NCBI GenBank assembly: GCA_963457665.1
Contig: OY735201.1
Coordinates: 31,333,323 to 31,397,322 of the forward strand
DNA length: 64,000 nt
Source: Thysanoteuthis rhombus
Taxonomy: Eukaryota; Mollusca; Cephalopoda; Oegopsida; Thysanoteuthidae
Direction of reading: 5' to 3'
This document shows positions 26,246 through 39,345 of this stretch, piece after piece (positions within the stretch are counted from its first letter, which is position 1; every line of letters begins with the position of its first letter). Position numbers and translations under genes: made by a program. The notes below the pieces were generated by a model. The model was given only the letters and a program-made list of their open reading frames with translations, did not search any database and was not told where the DNA came from.

Positions 26246-26950
26246 TCCGAATGTTCACAGCATAACACCAGATGGCATCCTGATTCACAGTGGTTGCTAC
26301 ACACTTCCAGTCAGGGTGCATAACTGTCCTGCACTCACTTGCTTCACAACAGGGATAGTTTTCAAACTCATTGTTCACGCCTCAGAGAATGTTAGAATTT
26401 TTCAAAATTTACCTCAGATAAATAACCCTGTCTAGAAAGTCCAAGAGAAAAATTGAGAAATGACTATTGAAATAAAATGCAAATGACTTAGATACCAATC
26501 TGAACTTCAATTTTCCATAGACGAATTGTGAACATTAAGGAAAAATCTTTGAAAATTGAGATTACAAGAATATGACAAAATGCTTTTAAATAGACAGCAA
26601 GGGAAGCAGAAAAAATATGAATATCCTTTTTTGATCAAAATATCTATCAAGTTCATATTGAGCATTGAACTATATTTTGTTTCATTAAGAATGCTTTGAT
26701 AAGGGGAGGATATCAAGTGAGTTGTAACACTCTCAAATTACTTGTCCCAAAATGGTCTTCAATAAACAATGAAAACTATTGACAATTTGAAGTTTAGTGA
26801 ATGGTATGCAAGTTCTTCTTTTTATGGTGGATTATTCATTTATCTACATTAAAGCTGTAAATTTGAAAAAAATTTTCAGAACTGCAACTTTTGTTGTAAT
26901 TTATTTTAGTATCAAAAGGCTTTGAGAATATTCTATTTCAATTTTGTTTT

Positions 26951-26982
<32 letters not shown>

Positions 26983-26996
26983 ATAATAATAATAAT
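26951..26996. repeat. (TAC)n then (TAA)n microsatellite
   Basis: About ten TAC units pass directly into five AAT units, a compound trinucleotide tract. Confidence 0.95.
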
Positions 26997-27661
26997 CCAA
27001 TATTTTGACACAAACCTTTAATAAATGTACCATCATATCAGGTAATATTTCAACAGGCTTGGAGGTCATATTTTCATCTTTTATCAATACAGGGTTTTTT
27101 CTTTAGTGGCATGTGTAAATTGTTTCATGAGTCATTTTCTATTAGAAAGTCAGAGAATATGAATTCTTCTGGATGTCTGCTATGACAATTACAAGTGGGA
27201 TTGTCCAGCCAGAACACAAGACTAGCCAGATGATATATTTGCATTGTCTAGTATGTTCTATACATTTTGATTGGACATTGAAGTTTCCAATTATCATAGA
27301 AAGCTTTCAGGAGAATTGATGTTCCCGAACAAAATCTATTTGTAAATAAATAGATATAAATTTAAAATTATGCAACATTTTATGAGTACACAATTCTAAA
27401 ATAACAAGCATGAGTAAGAGTGTATCTGAGCTTTTCACTCTGATACCACGTCTGCGGAGTCAATACACAAAACCTTCAATTCCATCTCCTCTGCTTGTAA
27501 TTAGACTAATTATATATTTCCTATATTGATTGAAAGCACACTACATACAAGGCATGTCATCACTGCCAACATGAATCATCAGGCTGCTTTTTAACACTCC
27601 AACCTGTTAAAGTTGGGGTTTAAAGGCTGTAGCTATGATTTTTGCATCAAGAAATTTTTTG

Positions 27662-27685
27662 CCATCATCATCATCATCATCATCA
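27662..27685. repeat. (CAT)n microsatellite
   Basis: About eight CAT units. Confidence 0.9.
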
Positions 27686-30600
27686 ATAATAAACTGACAC
27701 AGATAATATTTCCCATCTGCTGTGATAGGGAAGAGTTGAGAAAACTATCCGAAAAGAATGAATAGGTTATTTGATTGAAATGGTATCAGTGACATTAGAA
27801 ATTCCAACACATTAAATCATTTAGTTGGGGTTGGTACATTTCCTCCCACTCAGACTCCCAATATTTGCTTCGGATTCGAAACTTTAACTCCACAACCCTG
27901 TCTGGTACTTACATATTTTAACAATGCTAAAATCGACAAATGGATGGATCATAAGTTGTAATAAGTAAAAACAAATATTTAGGAAATTAATTTTGATCCA
28001 AGCAATGTTAAGGAACCTTGCTAGTTATCTTTAAAATTATACAAAGTAGATTTCTATTAAATATAATGGTTTACTTGAAGAGGTTAAATCATAAGACACA
28101 ATGAGAAATGATCTCTAGATATCTACCTGGTTTTACTTGATGGTATAAACAGCAAAGTTTCCAGTTTTCTCTTTCCAACCAAAATTAAAATGTCCAAGGA
28201 TGAGGTAGCAGACTAGTCTTGAATAATGTATTGTGTCTAATGCATTAGAAACAATAAATATTTATAAAAGTCTATGAAGGTGGCTCCAACTAAGCGGAAG
28301 CGTAAGCAATAATTAACTGATACTGGAAAGTACCCAATGCTAGATAAGTTATGTGGAAACCTGTTCGTACAAATGCGCATGATTCAATTCGATCCTTATA
28401 TTCATGAAAAATGATCATCTTTTTCTCCTGTGGAGGATATAAACCAGAAACATAACTGAGTTTTCAACATTGAGAGAAGAGGCTGGTGAGAGATTTTATT
28501 CATATTCATTAATGAACACATTTTTCATTCAGCTCAGATTACATTCCAACAGGAAAATCAAAGGTTTGAGGATTAAATATAATTAGCGCTTATTCAAATT
28601 ATTTCGTCAATTTCCACTCGAATAAATCTGTAAATATCACGTTTTTGAGAATTTACTCTTTGAAATATTTCAGACTTTTTGAGGTAAATGAGAAAATCTA
28701 AATACTTACATTCAACAGGAAAAAAATCTTCATAAATTCCAAAGATAATTGATCTTAAATGCAACAAAGGATTCTTGGAAGATTTGAAATCGAAAGAGGA
28801 GCAGTAAAATAATCCAAGTGTTGTGAAAATAAAAAAATAAAAAAAATGTCATAGAGGGTGGTTCAAACTCTCTCCTCTGAGCACTGACTACAGCGTTTGC
28901 AAAATCGGGCTTTGGGATTCAAAAATCTCTATATCACAATCCTTACCTACGTGATAAGCAATGTATGAAAATAGGAAGTCATACTGGTAGACAGAGTGGA
29001 AATCAGCTTCACAGCCCCTCCCCTAACATTTAGCTATAATCAAATAAAGAAATCTATCTTGTAAAATTTGCTTGTTATCGTGAATGGAGCAATCCATATT
29101 AGGTTTGCTGCAAAAACAGAGCAGATCGCAGCTGAGCATAGAAGAATGACAAAGGAAGGAGGGGGGGAGGACAAATGGGGGGGGGGCAGGACCTGGAGGA
29201 AATATTGACATGATAGGCTTTTCTGTCGTGTGATTACTGTGACAAGTGAACCGAAAGAGATCATTACACAGCTGGTGACTGCCTTTCCTGCAATTCAACA
29301 AAGCACTATAGACATAACTTTTAGAAAATGAACATAGAATTTGTATCAATTTATCACATAAAAAAGAATATATATTTAGAGAGAGAGATAGAGAGAGATT
29401 AAGATATATATAAATTTTCCCACATAATTGTTATTCATTATGGTTGAAATGATTTTTTCAATTCTTTTTCGCCTTCCTCATTCAACCCAATATTTTGAAT
29501 GCATACTTGTAATATTTTTCAGAAGTTAACAGTTGATTCCAGTAAAGGTCTACTGCCAGGTCATCTTCAACCAACTACGCTACACAATAGACAATGATTA
29601 AGAGGAGCAAGCCAGTGTATGTCCGAAACAATCAAGCTCTGAAACAAATAATTGAGAAGAGTGCAAAATGTTGGATTCCGCTTGCTCAATAAGTTTCAGA
29701 GTTTGACACAAAGCCACACACTGAAACGATGGTAGATGAAGGGTTGGTGACATAATTCTTACTATACATGCATCAAAATATTATTGCAAATTTTTGTAGA
29801 CAGAGAAATTTGATGTTTGATGCAACAGTTTTATAAAACGATGTCGTGTTTTGTTTGAGAAACATTTAAATGGACTCGTTTGTTTTCACAGTGGAATCGT
29901 TACTTTTTTCGAAAGATCCATTCAAAACATCAAATTCTTGATGTTAAACATCTAAACCATGGATTTCAATTACCTCCCTTCTTATCATCTGCAGTTGCCA
30001 TTTCCACCCTCCCAACATAATTTCATGCTGTTATCGTCCTGTTCTGATGTAAGGTCTTGTTGCCTCAACCCTAGTAATGTATAACCGAGTAGTAATCCAA
30101 GTATGCTTCACTAAATGAGAAATTTTTATATTGAAACTTCAATATTTTTGATGTTCATTTTCCATGTTCTTCTCCTTCTCCATCTAAATTTAGTTAGAAT
30201 ACAAAGTTGAATAGCTCCTTCTAAGAACCTTTAATACAAAATTGCAAACACTTATTTTGGAAAATGTCTTCAAGTACATAACGCTGTGTGTTAGTACGTA
30301 GAAAGTGCAAAGACCTTTTAGAAACATTAGATTTGTTTACAAAATATTTCTTCTATCGAAATAATTTAAAAAAAAAAAAAAAAGGAAACAGAAGTGCAAA
30401 CATTTTATATCAAATAAATAGGAAAACTTAGAAATTTATAGTTAAAACATCCAAAAATTGACTTTCCTAAGTATATTTATAAATGAGTTGGTCTTATCGT
30501 AGATGATTTGATAAGATAATCATTTTTATTCAATCCAAGTTATAAATCAAATGATATTTTCTATAAAATCGGTGAAACTGTTGACGTTTGAAGCATGTCA

Positions 30601-30782
30601 GTCCAAGTTGAAGATTAGTGCTGCAAAGACTTATTTCACTACTATCCTTCAAAATAGGGGGGAGCTCGACTCTATTACCAATTTTTCCACCTTAATCACA
30701 CAGCTTAGGGTGTTTCTTGGTACGCTGTTGTGTACACAGGTAAATTTGTCTCAATGAAGAGTTTTCCACACTCACTGCTCAT

Positions 30783-30835
30783 ACCAGGAATTGAACCCAG
30801 ATGTGCTAATCATTACACCATTTATCATTTCATAG
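30783..30835 (-). mobile_element. tRNA-derived SINE head
   Basis: The minus strand reads GGTGTAATGATTAGCACATC, then TGGGTTCAATTCCTGG, an A box and an almost canonical B box (GGTTCAATTCC) only eight bases apart, typical of tRNA-derived SINE heads. The 5' acceptor strand does not pair with a downstream partner, so a functional tRNA is unlikely. Confidence 0.65.
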
Positions 30836-30903
30836 ATTTTAGACATTTGTAGAATCTATGTTTCTAATTGTTTTTTTGACAACTAGTACGGCTGGGAGAG
30901 GGG

Positions 30904-30904
<1 letters not shown>

Positions 30905-30951
<47 letters not shown>
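30905..30951. repeat. (TA)n microsatellite
   Basis: Uninterrupted TA run of about 47 bp immediately left of the pogo-like end. Confidence 0.95.
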
Positions 30952-30955
<4 letters not shown>

Positions 30956-30959
30956 ACAC

Positions 30960-31055
30960 TGCTAGTACATATGGTTCGCTCTTATCCACAGATTTCACCA
31001 TCTGTAAGGGGGGGGCTCGGAACCTATCTACCGCAGATAATGAGGTTCTACTGTA
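30960..31055 (+). mobile_element. Pogo/Tigger-like element, right end only
   Basis: The segment reads GGTTCGCTCTTATCCACAGA, a poly-G run with CTCGGAACC, CCGCAGATAATGAGGTTCTA and CTG, followed by TA. On the other strand it begins CAGTAGAACCTCATTATCTG. This is the form of Tigger/pogo terminal regions, where a CAGT-GAACCTCG end is followed by alternating 'sense' and 'antisense' versions of the same word. The matching left end was not found upstream; a TA microsatellite (30905-30951) sits where it would be expected, so the copy may be truncated there. Confidence 0.55.
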
Positions 31056-31649
31056 CTTAGAAATGAATAGCTAAAAGAAAAAAAAATTTGTAACAGATGA
31101 AATTCTCGTGTGCTACACAGAATATCTTGGTGTGAAGAAGCTGACACCAAAGTTTGATTCATCTGGCAGACGGAAGGAGAAAACAACCAGAAAAAAAAAA
31201 AAAAAAAGAAAAAAATGAAAAGAGAGATGAAAGGAAGAAGCTGTACAACCTAAGAGAATCTGTGGTGCTGGAGCTATACAAGTAATTAGCGGAGAGTAGA
31301 GAAGACAAAGCCAGCCAAGACAGACGCAAGAGATGTGACTGGTGCTGTGGTGATCAACTCAGAGATGTGGCTGCTGCTGCACTCAAGGAGTCAATCAATA
31401 ACTAAACTAACATACGTCAATTGATGATGCTGACCCTAAGAAACAGACCTGCCAAATGGGAGAGGAGAAGGGGGAGAAGAACAAATGCAGTGTCTTTGGG
31501 AATTATTATTGTTTTGTTCTCTATTATTCTATTCGCTGTAAAGTAATATTGTGGTATCACACACTTCCAGTTGGTTTTCTATTTTGTTTAGATTCATAGC
31601 AAGCATAGGTGTAAGGGAAACAAAATGATAGAGTGGGTGAGAGGAAAAG

Positions 31650-31753
31650 GAACAAATAAACAGAGAGAGAGAGAGATGCACAATACAGAAAAGGACATAA
31701 ATACGAAGGGAAAGGGAGAGAGAAAGACACACACACACACACACACACACACA
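31650..31753. repeat. GA and AC microsatellites leading into the minisatellite
   Basis: Short GAGAGAGA runs near 31663-31675 and 31707-31725, then an (AC)n tract at about 31727-31753. Confidence 0.85.
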
Positions 31754-31849
31754 GAGGGTGAGGTGCACATGAGTAAAGGAAAACAGATGCACAAGCATAA
31801 AAATACATATACTCACAGAGAATGAGTGGCACACACAAACAGAGATAGA

Positions 31850-32475
31850 GAGAAATGGACAATGAGGCATGCATGCAGACAGACAGACAATGAGGGGCAC
31901 GCACGCAGAGACAATGAGGCATGTATGCAGGCAGACAGACAATGAAGCACGCATGTAGAGAGAGACAGACAGAAAGATAATTGGGCATGCACGCAGAGAG
32001 AGAGAGAGAGACAGAGACAGACAGACAGACAATGAGGCACGCACACAGTGAGAAAGAGACAGACAGACAGACAGACCATGAAGCACGCATACAGTGTGAG
32101 AGAGACAGACAGACAATGAGGCATGCACACGGTGAGAGATAGAGACAGACAGACAATGAGGCACGCACACAGTGAGTGGGAGAGAGAGAGACAGACAGAC
32201 AATGAGGCATGCACACGGTGAGAGAGACAGACAGACAGACATGCAATGAAGCATGCACGCAGTGAGAGAGACAAACAGACAGACATGCAATGAGGCACGC
32301 ACATGGTGAGAGAGAGAGAGTGAGACAGACAGACAGACAGACAATGGGGCACAGAGAGAGAGAGAGAGAGAGTGATAGAGACAGACAATAAGGCATGCAC
32401 ACACAAAGAGAGACAGACAAACAATGAGGCACGAACAGAGAGAGAGACGGTCAGACAGAGAAAAGGGCATGCACC
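31850..32475. repeat. Variable-unit minisatellite (CAATGAGGCACGCACACAG type)
   Basis: About 15 units begin with CAATGAGGCA or a close variant, followed by (T/C)GCACGCAG-like sequence and a variable run of GAGA and ACAGACAG. Unit starts are near 31860, 31888, 31911, 31940, 31977, 32030, 32077, 32113, 32153, 32200, 32244, 32287, 32341, 32386 and 32422, so unit length ranges from about 23 to 54 bp. The minus strand (TCTC/CTGT-rich) almost never forms a stop, so all three minus frames stay open for 200 to 330 codons of Ser/Leu/Cys/Val-rich sequence. That is a composition effect, not evidence of a protein. Confidence 0.85.
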
Positions 32476-34589
32476 CACAGAGAGGAAAGGGCACAGTAAA
32501 GAGAGGGGGTACAGAGAAAGTCTTCAAGTGATAGAAAGTGACAGACAGACAACGGAACAGAAGGAGAGAGAGAGAGAGAAATTAGAAAAGACAGCGATAA
32601 GGAAAAGACAAGGGTAGAGTTAATAGTAAGAGCCATTTAAAAATAGATCCTCAAACAGCATGAAATATGGAATGAAAGGCAGAGAGTAAATAGGGAAACA
32701 ACACGGGGATGGGTTTCAGAAATCATCAGAGATATAAACATGTAAAACAAACAATGAATACAATGAAAAGGATTGTAAGGATAGGGTAAGAAGATGAAAT
32801 GGGCAATAATTAGCATAGCCATACAATGCAGGGAAAACGAACAAGAGTAGAATTTGGATATCACATGAATCTTATTTGTGTGGCCTACTGCCATCCATAC
32901 ACACATACACAAGCACAGGTAATGTAGAAGATTAGTAAAAATAAAAATAAATAATGAGAAGTGCAATGGGAAAAAGTTTGTATTAATAGAGTGAGTAATG
33001 GATGAGCTGTTTTTGAAGATGTAAATGAGACTGAAAGAGAAGGGGGAGAAGCTAACGGTGAGACATGGAAGTGAAGCCACGGCAGCAGGAAGGAAAGTGT
33101 TAGGTTAGTGGATCAATAGCAGTAGCAAGGGAGGAGGGGGAGGAGGAGAAGGAAAGAGAGGGAAATCAAAAGATGAAAAACGGGCAGGAATCATGGGAGA
33201 GAGAGAGAGAGAGAGAGAAACGGGGGTGGAGGGATGGCAGTTGGTGTTGCTTTGTGTGTTAAGAAGTGTGTGCGCGAAAGGTAGAGAGAGAGACAGTTAT
33301 TACAATCAAGTTAAGCAGAAAACCATTTCCATTCCAGCTGATGGTCGGTCAAAGGAGACTGTTTCCCAGTGACAGATGGGGGCCCAATCTCTTTCTATCT
33401 CTCTATTACTGAGGGGAGGATGAAAATAAGACAGAAGCAGGGGGAGGGGGGCGAGTAGCTTTAATGTGATAAATTCTGTAAGGCATCTTTAGCCTGGAGA
33501 CTGTTCGACACCAGCAGTTATCTTGATGCTACACACCGGAGAAAGCCGGTGTGAAGAAAGAGAGAAATTAACGTTTTGTATAAAAGAGTTTCGAGTATCA
33601 TTAGAATTGCATTGACACGATTTAGCACAGAAATTTTTATCATTGTCAGTGTTATAATTACAGGAGTGCATGCGTTGAAATTAAAACAATGCTTTTTTTC
33701 AACTCCCAAGATCTGTGGTGCTGATGTTTCAAATATGTACTTATATTTTCAAAACAGAAACGTAATCCCTTGCAGAAAAATTGCTGAATTCAGTGGAAGA
33801 CAAATAAATATTTAAGATACTTGAAATCAACAAACGAAATAAAGGAATAAGAAATTACAAAAATGAAACATTTCGAGTGACACAGCAGAGAGGGGGGGGG
33901 GCTTAAATTTGATTAAACAAATGTAAGACTCGTTCTTTTTTCTTGTGAGTGATATTTAACAGACTATAACAAAAGGGATGGGATGCAGAAAAATAAAATC
34001 ATCTGCCGAATGAGTATATTTTCAAGTACTTATTACATGAAGCAACTCATTTCATCACAGCTGATCAACTGCTAAGATAAAGTAAATTAGTTTCAAAATA
34101 GTGGTGCTCTCTATTTATTTCGAAATCAATTCGCTCTATTTTAGTAGTTAAGCTACTAAACGAGTTTAAAATGTGTTTTTTTCCCCTCGGTTCAAAATAG
34201 AGGTTGTGATCAGTAATTTATTTATCCTCAACTGAGAGGGGGGGGAAGAGCATAGTAATGGCTTGCAGTTATATTTTAGTTGAGAGAGGAGCACTAAAAA
34301 AAGCTACAACCGATTTTCTCTGAATAAGTTTATAATCAAAGTATTTTCATTGATACTCATAAGAATGAGGAACGATATTTTGGGGTCTCGTTTTAATTCC
34401 ATTTTCAACCTGGTCTGCGTTTATTCATACGGGGGGGGGGTATAAATACTTCACTTTGAATTCAGTGACAAGAAAAAAAAAAAATGCTACACACTTGTAT
34501 TAGAGAGCATCAACCAACACTGTCAAGATATGTTTCTGTAAGTTTTCAAGGTTGGTTGGCTTATGTGTGTAACCTACCAATGTAGATAA
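32476..34589. other. Purine-rich flank of the minisatellite, then AT-rich DNA
   Basis: GA-rich to about 33300. A small hairpin (CACACCGG at 33532, CCGGTGTG at 33546) and G-runs at 33892-33901 and 34432-34440. No recognised gene. Confidence 0.45.
33197..33219. repeat. (GA)n microsatellite
   Basis: Short GA run in a wider purine-rich stretch (33120-33300). Confidence 0.85.
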
Positions 34590-34830
34590 TTAGAGGAGGT
34601 TCAAAGCTAAAATGATCCCTTCATTTGAGTTAGCCTGTTTTTCTGAAGAAAAAAAAAAAGACTTTTTTTTTCAGTGATCACTGTCCCAAAATGCAAGAGA
34701 AGTAACTCATTCATTTATAACGCCTTTTTTTTCCCCAATTTTTGAACAGATCACCCCAACACAGCATGCTGCTAGAAGACATAGGTCGCATGACGATTTC
34801 TATTGAGTGACTAACCAGACCTGTTTTATC
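34590..34830 (+). repeat. Dispersed family B, copy 3
   Basis: Contains a poly-A stretch followed by GACTTTTTTTTTCAGTGATC, ACTCATTCATTTATAACGCC, GATCACCCCAACACAGCATG, GACATAGGTCGCATGACGA and TTTCTATTGAGTGACTAACC, collinear with 18240-18425. CACCCCAACACAGCAT also matches the inverted copy near position 190. Confidence 0.65.
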
Positions 34831-35494
34831 AAATGTTCTTTAAAAGCTATTTTGAAAGAGGAGTAAATTTTAACAACTCGTGAACAAAACTCTTTAGATG
34901 ATTTTTTTTTCCTTTAAAACCTCACGAATAAAATGTTGGAAATGCTTCTGATAATTCGCTGCACAGAAAGCTAAGAAAATATACTTTCAGTCGACACTGA
35001 GAGTTAGTTACAATATCCATATATCTACACATCTGGTGCTTGAATTCAGACAAGAAGGCAGTTTCCAACTCATTATTATTAGGAGCCATCTTTTGAGGAT
35101 GTTGAGCTAAGGAAGGATAGGCAGTTAGAAGAGGGGGGGGAGAAGGGAACAAAGTGATTCTGTTCTACTGTACGTGTGTGCATACATCGTGTTCAGACAG
35201 TTATATTATCACATTTTCTTTACAATAAACTTGGGAATATTTCTACAGCCACGTTCATATTGGAAAATACTCTTTTAAAGTTTCTGTAGCATTATCTATA
35301 TGAGATTGCAGATAGCAATTGTTAAAATACATGTTAAGACTGGGAAAAAACTTGAAAATTGCCTAGAGAAAGCTATTTAATTTATTTTTAGTTTTACTTC
35401 GTGGCTGTGGGAATTATCAATTGATTTTCTTGTTCTTATGAAAAATGCTCTTTTTTTACAATGGTTTTCTAAAACCTTGGAAGATTTCAAAAAT

Positions 35495-35845
35495 AGAAAA
35501 TACCTCAAACTCAAATGGTTTATATCGAATCACTGTAGCCCCATGAATCGCCCAGCCGACCAACTAGCCAAGTGGGTTACAGATTCTTCTCTCTTTACTC
35601 ATGAGTGTATATTAGTGTGTGCCTCCAGGCACCCCTGGTTATATCATAGGGACTGAAACCTTGAAAATTTGCAGGAGCACACCAACCTTTACTTGGTTTT
35701 TGAGGTTTCTATTGTCATTTCGGACCAACAATGCCCAAATCTTGGGTGGGTATTATAACGAACAATCTTTTTTTGATAATTCTAGTACATAGAGGCTGCA
35801 GTAGTTCATTTATGCAAGGTACAGATAAATAATATCTTAAATTAC
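35495..35845 (+). repeat. Dispersed family A, copy 2
   Basis: Contains ATCACTGTAGCCCCA, GACCAACTAGCCAAGTGGG, TTCTCTCTTTACTCATGAG, CCTTGAAAATTTGCAGGAGC, TTGTCATTTCGGACCAAC and AATGCCCAAATCTTGGG in the same order as the other two copies, ending TTTATGCAAGGTACAGATA as copy 1 does. Confidence 0.7.
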
Positions 35846-38800
35846 CCTTCCAAACTGAAAAAATATTGAAATTTATCCTGTAAATATTTTTGTATATTGA
35901 GTCAATTCTTTAAAAAGAAGTAAAGCTCAATTTCCCTGACCATCAAGTTAGTTTTGGTCTTAAGTACAGGCTACATTTCAAAGATGAATTCTAAGCAGAG
36001 ATATTTTTGGTGCGTCCTTAGTTATACAGTATCGACAGTATGTTGCCATATCAAGGGGCTTTGGGTTTCTTTTCGCAAATAGTTGACAAAATGGAATTAT
36101 TTAATAAGTGTCATCTGAAAGTAGCATCTATATAAGTAGCCACCATGACAATATAAATAGTGTAAGAGATCTAAAATTAAACAGGAATGATAAGTTCAAT
36201 GATGCATTCACCATCTGTGCTTGTAGTAGCAGGAGGAGGAAGAAGAGCATCTTTCTTAGAGTCAACTGATTCTCATGCTTGTAAAACATTGCGACATGTA
36301 AATATTCTGCAAGTATTATTTTCAATGGAAATAGTAAACGGACATTTTCAGTATTTTTTTTTTTGCTATTTCTGGCTTTCTTGAATTTTAAAAAATGTGG
36401 ATCTTGGACATTTTATTATAATAGTGGTAAAAAGAAGTGATCGAAATAGATGTCTTCATAATGACGTCACACTTTTGAATGACATCACACCTCTCCTTTC
36501 CTTCCTATTTCTGTAATTTGGACCGACCAACTAAAAAGTGTCTTATACAGATATGTGAACACAAAGAAAAAAAAAGAGCAGCAGCATTTATAAATACTTG
36601 ACTGGCCTTAAAAGAAAAGACTACTGTGTTTGGATTTCCCCCCACCAAAAAAATTTTTAAATGAATACTTATTTGGCACTCCACATAGGTTATGAGTCAA
36701 AGGTACACAAGCTGGCCAAAGTAGAAATAAATTCTGCTTAAAAAAGTCCAAGTAAATCAGCAAGGTCTTACAGTGTCATTTTTCATGGCAAGCTATGTAT
36801 GGGATTTTGAGGCAAGCTGACAGCCGAAGATAGTTTTATTTCCATATTGGATAACAAAAAGAAAAGCTTATTGTTCGACCATGAAGGATCTCTTCTTCAA
36901 TACATAATTAGTACTTCAAAAAGACTGTAGTGTGAAAAAGATTAACAAAAAAAACCCTTTGAGACATGATTTATGTGTATATTACATTTCTTGTCTGTGT
37001 GTGTCTCCTGATAAAAATGAAAAAAAAAAAAAAAAAAGACCCAAAATAAAAAAAGGAATCTAATCAAACTTTCAGTTGGAATGATCACAAATTATTAGTT
37101 TTCATAGAGAGGATCCCCCCCCCTTTTCTGGTACATCAATATTTATACAGGTCAAATAATAAGGATCATTTCTTTCCTGTTTAAGATGTTCGTCTTCATA
37201 TCTTTTATATGTAAAACTGACTTGCATGGCTCTGGTTTGAAGCCTGATGTTGAATACAACTGGGCTTCCTTAAGTGGGTATCCCTCTAAAAGTTGCATAA
37301 AGATTATTGGAAGTCACAGGAATTTGTGAAATTTTTTTGAAGAATAATTATGCAACTAATTTTCAAGAAATTTTCCCAAATCTTTTTCAATTATAATTTT
37401 TTTTTTTTCAATGTACTTGTTTTGTTACTTATTGTAAAATGACTTAAAAAGTAATGTTTTTCTTTGTAATAAACACTTTAAAACTAATTATAAGATATAA
37501 ATAAGCTGCAGTTCTTGACAATCTTTTTGGTCTTTATAAGTTTCTATGTTCAAGTACTGTTAGATTACAACTATAACAAGTAAGGAGCTACTGAAGTGTT
37601 TGCCTCATCCAAAGTGCAGAGGTCAGGTTCACATTTCTCATGTTGCTAGATTCGCCTGAAAACAAAATTCCAATTTCAAAATATGTAAAGCCCATATTCA
37701 GAATATAGTTTATACTTGTAAAATCAATGATAAATACATCTAAATTAATGTTATTTGCATATTTTTTGTATAAGTATCACAAAAATATCAAGCTATAGCA
37801 GAACAATTCTATTTCCACACCATCATCTTATAGAAATAATGAAAAATGCCTCATTAGCTGCTGTCAGGGCAAAGAAATGTATTTTGGCTTCTTGTAAAAT
37901 AAAATAGATTAGGTGTATAATTCAATAACCCACTCTTACTGAACTGCTAAATTATTCAGAAAACAGAATGTTTTGAAAATAAAGAGACTAAATGATTTGC
38001 TTTACATCTACTCCAAGTGTATCTATTAGGATTTCTTGGCAATAAGGTTGAAGTAGGTACAGCTAATAATGATAACAGCAAAGGTATCTGAGCGGATAAC
38101 TAATCGAAACAATGTACAAAAAAACAGCCAAGAATTCAGCCCATATTATCATTCTTGATATTTTCAAATTAGTAGATCTTTTCTGAGAATCAAAATATAT
38201 AGTGAAAAATCATGCCAAAAATTTAGCTCATGTTGCCAATTTCAAAATTATTCGTGGCATCTAATACGAGAAGTAATCTAAAAAATATTTTTATGCTTTC
38301 AGATCAAGAGAGAATAGAAGTTTGTATCCAAGTGGAAGATATTATCTAAAATACTTCAGAGGAATGAAAATGTTATTCTAGTAGAGCAACACAATAGGAA
38401 GAAAACTTGACTCCTTGCATAAGTGCTATTTAATAAAGACATGAGGTTACCAAGACAAGCATTCTCAGAGAATTGTTCAATTATTATCATATGATCAAAT
38501 TGCAGTCATAATGCACAATATTGGGCATTTTGGATGTTATAAGAATAAAAATGCACTGAAACTAACATGTTTAGGTTACAGAAGACTATCAAGTTGATTT
38601 GCTGCAATAATATCAGAGATGAACTGAAGGTAAAGATAAAGGGTAACTTTTTTCATTGTATGTGGTTCATTTCCTAGTCTTTGTTGTTTGATCAGGAAAT
38701 CAGACTAATCAAACCATGTGCGTTTGAAACACCTTTTTCAACAACATTCAGACAAGGATTCACATCATTTTATACAATACATTAGTGAGTTCTTTCATGC

Positions 38801-39261
38801 TTAAATGAAGATTAGTTTTATATCTAAAGAAAGTTTACATTCCAAAAAAATAACCAGAATCTTCTTGTATCACTAGTGTTGCAACCCCGAGTCAATAATG
38901 CAGTGAGCAAAGATAATACCTTATGGTATCATAATTTTTATAAGAATGCAAATGGGTTCTGTGTATTAGTTAATTGACTTGAGTTAAATCAACTATAAAA
39001 GAATCAGCTGCTTTGCAAAATGTTGAACAGAACAAAAAGACATTTTTTACAACAAGACTAAAATACAACAATATGATAATAACAAGCCTCCCTGCTGCAG
39101 GGTCAAACTTCACTCCTATTCTGACTGGAGATGATTACTACAACTTTTGTTTGTATACATAAGAAAATTACAAAATACACATTTCATTTTTTTAGTATAA
39201 ATGTATTATTAGAATGAAACAAGTCCTTGCATATTTATGCCAAATTTGGAAGGTAATTAAG
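35846..39261. other. AT-rich, no recognised feature
   Basis: Poly-A at 37020-37037, a C-run near 37117 and poly-T near 37399. No coding or bounded repeat. Confidence 0.5.
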
Positions 39262-39345
39262 ATTGCAAGTTTGGCTCAGTTGGTAAGGGAACTGCCTGAT
39301 AATCACCCAGTTATGATTCCAAATTACAGTAGGGAAATGTTAATT
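39262..39345 (+). mobile_element. tRNA-derived SINE head
   Basis: TTTGGCTCAGTTGGTAAGGG looks like a pol III A box (TRGCNNAGTNGG) and GTTATGATTCC about 20 bp further like a decayed B box (GGTTCGANTCC), in tRNA-like spacing. The anticodon arm and acceptor stem do not close properly, so this is a SINE head rather than a tRNA gene. The SINE tail was not identified. Confidence 0.6.

Larger units (their letters stand above)
26246..30782. other. AT-rich with trinucleotide tracts
   Basis: Contains the TAC/TAA and CAT tracts and G-runs near 29161-29187. A TTCGGATTCGAAACTTTAAC stretch near 27868 next to ACTCAGACTCCC may be an old SINE piece. No gene. Confidence 0.45.

Noticed and set aside
31529-32527. 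Minus-strand reading of 332 codons, with two overlapping long readings in other frames
   Set aside because: All three frames are open because the TC-rich strand of the minisatellite lacks stops. The content is periodic Ser/Leu/Cys/Val low complexity.
37590-37660. GCAGAGGTCAGGTTCACATT as a possible SINE piece
   Set aside because: B-box-like word only, with no supporting second box or second copy.
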